Of a stretch of 64,000 nt of DNA, positions 57,713-64,000 are shown in pieces. Under the pieces are notes generated by a model, which searched no databases, was not told where the DNA came from, and saw nothing but the letters and a program-made list of their open reading frames with translations. Origin of the DNA: Archangium sp. (GTDB taxonomy: Bacteria; Myxococcota; Myxococcia; Myxococcales; Myxococcaceae); assembly GCA_030695565.1 (NCBI GenBank), contig JAUYRZ010000085.1:124001-188000 (forward strand), given 5' to 3'. Each line of letters starts with the position of its first letter. Position 1 is the first letter of the stretch. Made by a program: the position numbers and the translations under genes.

Positions 57713-58826
57713 ACCGAAGAAAGTCGGCGATCACCGTCTGCACTTCATCCAGGCGAAGCATCGCGGTGTGCTCACCGGTGGTCTCGACGATGGTCGCCTT
57801 GATCGGCCTGGGCGGATGCGCGCTCTCCACCAACACCGCCCCATCACCATCACCCCGCAGCGGCTGCGAAAAGTCGAACTGGCCATCGGCCTTCACCGTC
57901 CACCCCTTCACCGTCGGCCGGCCTCTCCCGATCACCACCATCGCCTCCCACCTGGGAGCAGGCCCCTCCTCATCCGCGAGGCTCACCCACAAAGCCCGAT
58001 GCGCCTCGAAGCGCTCCTCCAGCTGCCGCCGGTACGCGGCATCGTTCGCCAGCGACGCGTCCTGGAACACGCCCCACTTCCCCTCCAACCAGGTCGCCGC
58101 GTCGTAGGCTGGCAGATCCCTGCGCGCCCCCTGCGCGTCGAAGAAGAACTCAGGCGAAGCCGGCAACAGCTGCCACGCCGCCGGCATGGTGAGCAGCGCC
58201 TCTGCCGCGAGCAGCTTGGTATTCGCCGAGGTCTTCGAGCCGAGCTGCAGGTCGTCCCACTGGCCCGGCCCCCCCCGAAACGGAGTGCCCACGAACACCA
58301 CCTTCTTCACCGCCGTCTTCACCGCCTCGGGCCCGCGTCGCAGGCACTGCAGCGTCACCAGCCCGCCCATCGAATGCGCCACCACCCGAACCCGCTTCTG
58401 CGGACCCAGGCCCTGAATGAACGCGCACAACCCCGCCCCGCTCTCGCGAAGGTCGAGCCGCCAGTCGTAGGCGTAGGTGATGAACCCGGGCAACGCGCCC
58501 TTCGCCCAGCTCATCCAGCTCGCGTAGATCTCTTCTTCGAAGATGAAGGGGATCACCGTCAGCCGGGTCATCGGCCCGGCTGGGTGGAGCGGCCCGAAAC
58601 GCTGCCCCTCACGTTGACCCGAGAAGGGCAGCGCGAGGGAGCGTTCGCCCTCGCTCAGCGCAGCCCCCACCGAGAGCCACGCCCGCTCACCGCTCTCGGT
58701 CTCGAGGAACCCGCCTTTGTAGCCATGCACGAAGATCGTGACGTCGTCACCCGCAGGCGGGAGCAGGTTCGGCTGAGGCGCCACACACCCCGCCAGCAAC
58801 AACACCAACAAGACGGCGTTTCTCAA
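57711..58826 (-). CDS. Lipoprotein with lipase/acyltransferase-type alpha/beta hydrolase fold
   Basis: 371 residues from TTG 58826, which overlaps the stop of the upstream serine protease (TTGA). This gives a lipoprotein signal peptide (RNAVLLVLLLAGC, Cys14). Motifs: HGYKGGF at the oxyanion hole, nucleophile VAHSMGGLV (GxSxG), and later 'GDGDGAVLVES' and 'TTGEHTAML' as likely acid and His. The layout is that of LCAT/lecithin-type esterases acting on lipids at the membrane. A longer N-terminal frame starting at 58931 would read through the signal region and is rejected. Confidence 0.8.
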   Translation of the reverse strand: MRNAVLLVLLLAGCVAPQPNLLPPAGDDVTIFVHGYKGGFLETESGERAWLSVGAALSEGERSLALPFSGQREGQRFGPLHPAGPMTRLTVIPFIFEEEIYASWMSWAKGALPGFITYAYDWRLDLRESGAGLCAFIQGLGPQKRVRVVAHSMGGLVTLQCLRRGPEAVKTAVKKVVFVGTPFRGGPGQWDDLQLGSKTSANTKLLAAEALLTMPAAWQLLPASPEFFFDAQGARRDLPAYDAATWLEGKWGVFQDASLANDAAYRRQLEERFEAHRALWVSLADEEGPAPRWEAMVVIGRGRPTVKGWTVKADGQFDFSQPLRGDGDGAVLVESAHPPRPIKATIVETTGEHTAMLRLDEVQTVIADFLR

Positions 58827-59794
58827 TTCATCAACGGGGGCTTCCCCGCCTTTCGTGGGGGCGTCAGGTTCGTGCGCAGGTACTTCTCGATCACCAACAA
58901 CAGGCCATCGAAAGCGTCGCGCATCGCCCACGCCTGGTGGTCGACCTCTTTGAGCGCCGAAGCGCGGGCCAACCCGGCGCGCAACGCGGTCTGCACCCCG
59001 GCGCAGTCATCACGGGTGTCGATCAGCCTCTTGGCCGTCTCAGCGTAGATCGCAAAGCAGCGCGCGATGTCGCCCTCGTTGTACGCAGGCGCGCCCAGGC
59101 GAATGGCCTCGGCGATGGTGTCGGTCGTCACCTCGAGGCCCGCAGCCGCGGACCCCTCCAGCAACGAGAGCGGGTGTTCGGGCACGTCGCGTTTCGGAGG
59201 CTTGCGATTGTCGGCCGAGAGCACGCTGAGGGGGAGCTCTTGATTCTGGCGCAGCAACGGCTCGAGGTATTTCCACGGCACGCCGAGCGTCACCACGCCT
59301 TCATCGGTCTCCGCCACCGTCACCACGCCCAGCGCAGTGCCATCGGCGCCCACCAGAGGGCCACCCGACGCATCGGGCGGCACTTCTCCCGTGAGCGAAT
59401 ACACGGTGAGCGAAGCGCCCACCACCTGCACCGCGGTGAGCTGCGCGTCGACCCAGCGCGCGCGGCCTTCTCCGGTGACCATGCCGAACACGTAGACGGG
59501 CTGACCCTCTTCCGCGAGCTTGGCCCCGGCCGCCTTGACGGGCGTGGCGTCGAGCAAGCCCACGTCGAGCACCGCGAGATCGCGCCGGCTGTCGAGCGCA
59601 CAGACCGACTGCACCGGGAGCACGCGCCCGTCGGCCAGGTGCGCGACGATCTCTGGTTCATCGGCCACCACGTGGAAGCACGTGACGATGCGACCGTTCG
59701 GCGCCACGAACCCCAGCCCGTACGACTGCTGGAACTCGAGGAGCACGACGGACGCTGCGGCTTCGAGCGGCGTCATCCCCTGTTCATACTCCAC
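58823..59794 (-). CDS. Trypsin-like serine protease (S1C/HtrA-like core)
   Basis: 323 residues. Catalytic triad visible as H41 in TCFHVVAD, D72 in DLAVLDVG and S143 in PPDASGGPLV. The GxSGGP motif is replaced by DASGGP, which keeps the Ser and the following Gly-Gly. The protease core occupies about residues 10-190 with no signal peptide, so cytoplasmic or lacking a recognisable export signal. The C-terminal part (TTDTIAEAIRLGAPAYNEGDIARCFAIYAETAKR) is helical and not a PDZ domain. Overlaps the lipase start downstream by four bases and is probably translated with it. Confidence 0.82.
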   Translation of the reverse strand: MEYEQGMTPLEAAASVVLLEFQQSYGLGFVAPNGRIVTCFHVVADEPEIVAHLADGRVLPVQSVCALDSRRDLAVLDVGLLDATPVKAAGAKLAEEGQPVYVFGMVTGEGRARWVDAQLTAVQVVGASLTVYSLTGEVPPDASGGPLVGADGTALGVVTVAETDEGVVTLGVPWKYLEPLLRQNQELPLSVLSADNRKPPKRDVPEHPLSLLEGSAAAGLEVTTDTIAEAIRLGAPAYNEGDIARCFAIYAETAKRLIDTRDDCAGVQTALRAGLARASALKEVDHQAWAMRDAFDGLLLVIEKYLRTNLTPPRKAGKPPLMN

Positions 59795-59823
59795 GGAAGC
59801 GGGCTGCGCGCTACAAGCAACCC

Positions 59824-60372
59824 ATGGCCGACGAAGCTCCCCGCCCGTGGACTCAGGTCGCGGTGCGTTCCGTGAGGGATTACCGGATCTTCAGGACCCG
59901 AACCCTCGACGTGACCGATCCGCGCAATGGCAACCCGTATGTCCGCACCGTGATCGACGCGCCCGACTGGGTCAACGTCATCCCCGTCACGGCTGCCGGC
60001 GAAGTGGTGCTGGTGCGCCAGTTCCGTTTCGGCACCTGGAGCAACACCCTCGAGATCCCCGGGGGCATGCTCGACCCGGGTGAAGACGCGCTCACCGCGG
60101 CCACCCGCGAGCTCGAAGAAGAGACCGGCTTCCGGCCCGCGCGCGTCACGGCCCTGGGTGTCTCGCACCCCAACCCCGCCATCCTGGTGAACCGGCTGCA
60201 CAGCTTCCTCGCAGAAGACTGCCTCAAGGTGCACGACGGAAAGCAGGACGGGAGCGAAGACATTCAAGTGGTGCTGGTGCCTCGCAGCGAGCTGCCCCGG
60301 CTCGTGCGCGAAGGGCAGATCACCCACGCGCTGGTGCTCGCAGCGCTGCTCTACGACGTGTGGAAAACGTGA
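59824..60372 (+). CDS. NUDIX hydrolase (ADP-ribose pyrophosphatase-like)
   Basis: 182 residues. NUDIX box GGMLDPGEDALTAATRELEEETGF at about residues 79-102 fits GX5EX7REUXEEXGU. The flanks (TVIDAPDWVNVIPVTAAGEVVLVRQFRFGTWSNTLEIPG) and tail (SHPNPAILVNRLHSFLAEDC) follow the ADP-ribose pyrophosphatase group. It hydrolyses nucleotide-sugar diphosphates to recycle or detoxify them, in the cytoplasm. Starts 29 bases from the serine protease start on the opposite strand, and converges with the WD40 gene after a 2-base gap. Confidence 0.9.
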   Translation: MADEAPRPWTQVAVRSVRDYRIFRTRTLDVTDPRNGNPYVRTVIDAPDWVNVIPVTAAGEVVLVRQFRFGTWSNTLEIPGGMLDPGEDALTAATRELEEETGFRPARVTALGVSHPNPAILVNRLHSFLAEDCLKVHDGKQDGSEDIQVVLVPRSELPRLVREGQITHALVLAALLYDVWKT

Positions 60373-60374
60373 GG

Positions 60375-61301
60375 TCAGGGCACCTTCCACAACTTCACCA
60401 ACCCTGAATCGGCGACCGCGAACCACACGCCGTCGGCCGACACCGTCAGCGTGGTGGTTTCTGAAGGCCAGGTCTGCTCGACCGCCGCCTTCTCGATGTT
60501 CCACAAGCGAACCAGGCCATCGCCCCCGCCCACGATCGCCCGCTTGCCATCGGGCAGCAGGCCCACGCTGGTCACCCGGCTCTTCCGGCGATCGAGGTCG
60601 GCGACCGGGCCCTTGAGCACGGTGACCTGCTTGCCCGCGTCGTTCCACACCCTCACGTCGATGCCGTTGGCGGTCCACGAGGCGATGGTGGCGCCCGAAG
60701 CGGTCATGGTGGTCAGGGGCAGCTCGTTGGGCGTCTTCACCGCCTTCCTCGCCTTGCCCGTCCTGGCGTCGAGCAGCGAAAACGAGCCGTTCGCGCTGGA
60801 GACCAGCAGCGTCTTGCCGTCCGCGGTGAAGCGCGCCGTGCGCCCGCGGAACTCGAACTTCTTGCTGTCTTTGGCCAGCTCATAGACCGCGCCGTTGTCG
60901 CCCAGCCCGGCGACCGCCAGGGTGGTGCCGTCGGGGCTGAAGGCGAGCTCACCCACCGCGTCGGGGTGGGCGATGGCCTTGAGCTGCTCGCCGGTGGCCA
61001 CATCGACCACCCGCACGAACAGCGCCACGTCACCGATCGCCAGCCGCTTGCCGTCGGCGGAGAAGGCCACCGAGGAGAGCTGACCCTGCGCGCCGGTGAT
61101 GGTGCGCACGGCCTCGCCGGTCTTCAGGTTCCAGAGCTTCACCGTCTTGTCGCGGCTGGCGCTCGCGAAGGTGGCCCCGTCGGGGCTGAAGGCGATGGCC
61201 ACGATGCCGTCGGTGTGGCCTCTGAGGGCCCACGGCGTTCCGGGGAGCAGCGCTTCGGGCTCGAAAGCGCCGAGCGTGAGGACGAGTGCCAGGGCGATCA
61301 T
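60375..61301 (-). CDS. Exported WD40-repeat protein
   Basis: 308 residues with a short signal peptide ([12 protein letters not shown]). Seven or so WD-like repeats: '[43 protein letters not shown]', '[36 protein letters not shown]', '[28 protein letters not shown]', and so on to '[17 protein letters not shown]'. A complete beta-propeller. It overlaps the moaC stop by four bases (ATGA at the start), so it follows moaC. The partner is unknown, and linkage to MoaC may be only positional. Confidence 0.85.
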   Translation of the reverse strand: MIALALVLTLGAFEPEALLPGTPWALRGHTDGIVAIAFSPDGATFASASRDKTVKLWNLKTGEAVRTITGAQGQLSSVAFSADGKRLAIGDVALFVRVVDVATGEQLKAIAHPDAVGELAFSPDGTTLAVAGLGDNGAVYELAKDSKKFEFRGRTARFTADGKTLLVSSANGSFSLLDARTGKARKAVKTPNELPLTTMTASGATIASWTANGIDVRVWNDAGKQVTVLKGPVADLDRRKSRVTSVGLLPDGKRAIVGGGDGLVRLWNIEKAAVEQTWPSETTTLTVSADGVWFAVADSGLVKLWKVP

Positions 61302-61747
61302 CGGTTGTTCTCCTTGCCGCGCGACCAGAGGCCGGAGCGGCCACCACTCTTGTGCTCGAGCCCGATGGCTTCGATCACCATGCCGCGATCTGTGGATTTG
61401 AGCATGTCGTAGACGGTGAGGGCCGCGGCGGAGACGGCGGTGAGCGCCTCCATCTCGACGCCGGTACGGTCGACGGTCTTCACGGTGGCCCGAATTTCGA
61501 CCGCGCCTTTGCTGGGCTTCACTTCGACTTCCACCCCCGACAGGCTGATCGGGTGGCAGAGGGGAATGAGATCGGGCGTGCGCTTGGAGGCCATGATGCC
61601 TGCGATGCGCGCGGCGCCGATCACGTCGCCTTTTTCCACCGTGTTCGAGCGGATTTTCTTGAGCGCAGCGGGGCTCATGCGCACCCGGCCGGTGGCGATG
61701 GCCACCCGCTGGGTCTTCTCTTTGTCACCGACGTCGACCATCTTCAT
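61298..61747 (-). CDS. moaC: Cyclic pyranopterin monophosphate synthase
   Basis: 149 residues, close to the usual 160. Core motifs: '[20 protein letters not shown]', '[31 protein letters not shown]' (the LIPLCHPI box), '[36 protein letters not shown]', and 'HKSGGRSG'. MoaC converts the GTP-derived 3',8-cyclo-GTP to cPMP, an early step of molybdenum-cofactor synthesis, as a hexamer in the cytoplasm. No other moa genes lie in the window. Start is ATG 61747, on the minus strand. Confidence 0.95.
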   Translation of the reverse strand: MKMVDVGDKEKTQRVAIATGRVRMSPAALKKIRSNTVEKGDVIGAARIAGIMASKRTPDLIPLCHPISLSGVEVEVKPSKGAVEIRATVKTVDRTGVEMEALTAVSAAALTVYDMLKSTDRGMVIEAIGLEHKSGGRSGLWSRGKENNR

Positions 61748-61789
61748 GCCTTCAGCCGTAGCATGAACGGGTGAGGGCCACGCCTCAGC

Positions 61790-62707
61790 TCACCACTCGT
61801 CGAGGATGAACTTGCGCGGGTTCTGCGCGATGCCGTTCACGCGCACTTCGTAATGAAGATGAGGGCCGGTCGAGCGGCCGGTGTTGCCCATGGCCGCGAT
61901 GATGTCGCCGCGCTTCACGCGCTCGCCCGACTTCACCTTGATGAAGGACAGGTGGCCGTAGCGGGTCTTGATGCCGTAGCCGTGGTCGAGCACCACCACG
62001 TTGCCGTACCCACCTTCGAGACCGGCGAAGACCACCGTGCCATCAGAAGGCGAGACGATTTCTTTGCCATGGGGGCCGGCGATGTCGAGGCCGGCGTGCA
62101 TCACGCGCTCCGAGGTGTACGGGTCGAGCCGCGAACCAAAGTCCGAGGTCACCCAACCACGGGTGGGCCAGACGGAAGGAACCGAGGCGAGCAGCGACTT
62201 CTGGTCCTGAAAGTAGGCCTGCAGTTCCTGAAGGCTCTGCTCCTGGCGGGTCGCTTCAGCCGACAGCTTTTCCAGCTTCTGGGCCAGCACCTGCGGGCCT
62301 TCGTTGTCCTTGCTGCGCACGAACTGATTGTCACCTGCGGCGGCCAGCGGCTGCTGCTCGGTGGGGCCCATGGCCAGGTTGCGCTGGGGGTCGCTCAACA
62401 GGGTGATGGCGCGCAGCTTCTGATCGAAACGCTCGACGCGTTCGAGGGTCTGGCCCACGTGCTGAAGTTGCTCGCGGATGACGGCCAGTTCGCTCTTCAA
62501 CTTGAGGTTTTCGTCACGTAGCGCCGGGTTCTCGCGCGCTTCAGAAACCACGCTGAAATAGTGGCCCGTAAATCCGAGCCCGATCAGAATCAGGATCGCG
62601 ACGGCACCCAGCAATTGGTAAATCCAGAGCTTGCGCAGGTGAAAACGCTTCACCTCGGCATGGCGATCCGGAACGACGATGAGGGTGAAGCTCTCGTTCG
62701 AGGACAC
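61790..62707 (-). CDS. M23 (LytM) peptidase with coiled coil and membrane anchor
   Basis: 305 residues. An N-terminal transmembrane helix (LLGAVAILILIGLGFTGHY, about 33-52), a coiled-coil periplasmic region (about 62-170, with 'DENLKLKSELAVIREQLQ' and 'LEKLSAEATRQEQSLQEL'), then a LytM domain (178-300). Zinc ligands H204 and D208 (HAGLDIA) and the HLHYE motif (H283, H285) are present, so the peptidase is probably active on peptidoglycan peptides. The coiled coil resembles EnvC/NlpD-like regulators. Upstream, across 108 bases, lies the PP2C gene, which may share a promoter region. Confidence 0.88.
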   Translation of the reverse strand: MSSNESFTLIVVPDRHAEVKRFHLRKLWIYQLLGAVAILILIGLGFTGHYFSVVSEARENPALRDENLKLKSELAVIREQLQHVGQTLERVERFDQKLRAITLLSDPQRNLAMGPTEQQPLAAAGDNQFVRSKDNEGPQVLAQKLEKLSAEATRQEQSLQELQAYFQDQKSLLASVPSVWPTRGWVTSDFGSRLDPYTSERVMHAGLDIAGPHGKEIVSPSDGTVVFAGLEGGYGNVVVLDHGYGIKTRYGHLSFIKVKSGERVKRGDIIAAMGNTGRSTGPHLHYEVRVNGIAQNPRKFILDEW

Positions 62708-62815
62708 TCATTCCCCTTGTGCGGGCCAGCCCCCCAGAAACGGGGGCGTCAAAACCGCGCGACCCTCGTCGATCAGGTCGGTCTGGCGCAACTGAAAACT
62801 CGCTTTTCTTCGTAC

Positions 62816-63661
62816 TTACGCTTCGACCATCGTCACCACGATGACCGTGATGTTGTCGTCGCCGCCGCGCTCGTTGGCGAGCTCCACCAACTTCCGCGGG
62901 GCGTCTTTGAGCGGGTTCGAAGAGACGACCTGTTGGATCTCTTTGTCCTCGACCAGGTTGGCCAGGCCGTCAGAGCACAGGATGAAGAAGTCGCCCGGCC
63001 GCGCGATCAAGCCCATCACGTCCACCTGCACTTCTTCTTCGAAGCCGACGGAGCGGGTGATGATGTTCTTGTAGCGGGAGTGTTTGGCCTCTTCGGGGGT
63101 GATCATCCCCGCTTTGATCTGCTCATTGACCAGCGAATGATCTTCGCTGACCTGCTGAATCAGATCGCCGCGCACCAGATACGCCCGGCTGTCACCGACG
63201 TGCGCAAAGAGGGCGTTCTCACCCTTGATGCACAACGTGATGACGGTGGTACCCATGCCGGCGAGGCGCGGGTCTTCCTGGGCGGCTTTGAAAATCTCCG
63301 CACAGGCCCGTTCCACCGCACCGCGGAGGAACTCAGGCAGGGGTGAATCCTGGAGGGGGGTTTCGGGCCCGAAAGGATCCTCAGGCGCTTTCTTCGCCCC
63401 ACGCATTTGCTGGTCGATCGTCTCGACCGCAATGCGCGAGGCAGTACCGCCGCCTGCATGCCCACCCATCCCGTCGGCGACCACATAGAGCTGCAGCTCC
63501 TCGTCGATGAGGTAGCTGTCTTCATTGTGGTTGCGCTTCCGACCTACGTCGGTGAGCCCAGCCGAAACCGCTTTCAATCGAGCGCCAGCCGTCTTCGACA
63601 CGGCGCGCAGGTTAGGCGCACCAGCGGCACCCGGCAACAAACCTCTTTCACGCGTCTTCAC
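62816..63661 (-). CDS. PP2C-family Ser/Thr protein phosphatase
   Basis: 281 residues from GTG 63661, overlapping the RecN stop (GTGA). Metal-dependent phosphatase motifs: 'DVGRKRNHNEDSYLIDE', 'VVADGMGGHAGGGTASRIA', 'GMGTTVI', 'ALFAHVGDSRAYLVR', 'DHSLVNEQIKAG', 'RPGDFFILCSDGLANLV', 'GGDDNITVIVV'. The four Asp of the binuclear site are present. In myxobacteria such phosphatases reverse Hanks-type kinase signalling, and one kinase of this kind is encoded at 43524. Coupling to recN is positional. Confidence 0.93.
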   Translation of the reverse strand: MKTRERGLLPGAAGAPNLRAVSKTAGARLKAVSAGLTDVGRKRNHNEDSYLIDEELQLYVVADGMGGHAGGGTASRIAVETIDQQMRGAKKAPEDPFGPETPLQDSPLPEFLRGAVERACAEIFKAAQEDPRLAGMGTTVITLCIKGENALFAHVGDSRAYLVRGDLIQQVSEDHSLVNEQIKAGMITPEEAKHSRYKNIITRSVGFEEEVQVDVMGLIARPGDFFILCSDGLANLVEDKEIQQVVSSNPLKDAPRKLVELANERGGDDNITVIVVTMVEA

Positions 63662-64000
63662 GCGCTGCGTCGCTGAACCTCGACCTGCTTCTTCCGGTTG
63701 CGCTTTGGCTTCACGTGGCGCAGGGCGGATCGGAGCAGGGCTTCGGCCGCGCCCAGGGCTTCCCGGGTGATTTCGACCCCTGAAAGCATGCGCGCCAGCT
63801 CGCGGGTGCGGTCATCACCCGCCTCCAGGGCCTGCACCACCGAGCGGGTTCGCCCCTTCACTTCACCCTTCTCGATGCGCAGGTGCGCGTCGGCGTGGGC
63901 GGCCACCTGGGGAAGATGGGTGATGCAGAGCACCTGCCGGTGACCCGAGATGTCCTTGATCAGCCGGCCCACCACGTCGGCCACCGCCCCGCCGATGCCC
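63658..64000 (-). CDS. recN: DNA repair protein RecN, C-terminal part (5' end outside window)
   Basis: The minus strand reads GIGGAVADVVGRLIKDISGHRQVLCITHLPQVAAHADAH and continues to the TGA at 63658. 'THLPQVAA.AD.H' after a 'GIGG.VA..VG..L' helix is the diagnostic end of RecN, an SMC-like ATPase of recombinational repair. The window holds about the last 114 residues, with the C-terminal tail ELARMLSG...EALLRSA. The ATP-binding head's N-terminal half is outside. Overlaps the PP2C start by four bases. Confidence 0.92.
   Translation of the reverse strand, partial: GIGGAVADVVGRLIKDISGHRQVLCITHLPQVAAHADAHLRIEKGEVKGRTRSVVQALEAGDDRTRELARMLSGVEITREALGAAEALLRSALRHVKPKRNRKKQVEVQRRSA

Overview
This 64 kb window is high-GC chromosomal DNA, most likely from a myxobacterium (Myxococcota, probably the Myxococcus/Archangium side). 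The evidence is indirect but consistent. There is a LexA gene whose operator fits the myxobacterial LexA box. There is a MYXO-CTERM-like C-terminal tag, a Gly-rich 'DAG' lipoprotein, a Hanks-type kinase with a PEGA tail, MerR-TPR and multi-REC hybrid signalling proteins, and many large secreted lipoproteins and metalloproteases. No phage, plasmid, insertion sequence, rRNA operon or CRISPR array is visible. Two tRNA genes (Glu-CTC, Gly-CCC) carry recognisable promoters and terminators. Genes are dense, with many 4-base start/stop overlaps (ATGA/GTGA).

Layout. 1-3.5 kb: minus-strand partial response regulator, a matrixin fused to a second secreted domain, small membrane proteins and a SUFU-like protein. 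3.6-3.9 kb: tRNAs. 4.1-13.5 kb: plus-strand ECF sigma, zinc anti-sigma and a secreted caspase-like protein with a predicted outer-membrane barrel, then a Cys/Gly-rich lipoprotein, a barrel protein and a giant metzincin-like lipoprotein. 13.6-21 kb: chorismate mutase, U32/RlhA-like protein, L,D-transpeptidase, cupin, unknowns and a RelA/SpoT synthetase. 21-30 kb: a peptidase/propeller/barrel lipoprotein, sirtuin, a Tudor-like protein, MerR-TPR, a deoxyhypusine-synthase-like enzyme and an ASPM/HYDIN-type lipoprotein. 30-37 kb: Rrf2 regulator, PHP esterase, FecR protein and two histidine kinases. 37-41.5 kb: Mla lipid-transport operon divergent from lexA. 41.5-50 kb: ABC-F, a Ser/Thr kinase, a metallopeptidase with an ATP-grasp enzyme, and a TSUP permease, selenoprotein and esterase operon. 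50-64 kb: PilZ-AMIN protein, 2OG oxygenase, MoxR-VWA-CNBD operon, YceI, LRR protein, lipase, serine protease, NUDIX, WD40, MoaC, M23 peptidase, PP2C and the RecN C-terminus.

The strongest hidden feature is a 76-codon SelW/Rdx-type selenoprotein gene at 48969..49199 (minus). Its UGA codon at position 12 sits in a CxxU motif and is followed by a plausible bacterial SECIS hairpin; ordinary ORF calling truncates it. The second theme is a family of palindromic CTCTCCC/GGGAGAG repeats scattered through the window. Besides lying between genes, copies have entered coding sequence: in frame in the caspase-like leader, in a PilZ-AMIN linker, and as the stop-codon-bearing 3' ends of cobB and a YceI gene.
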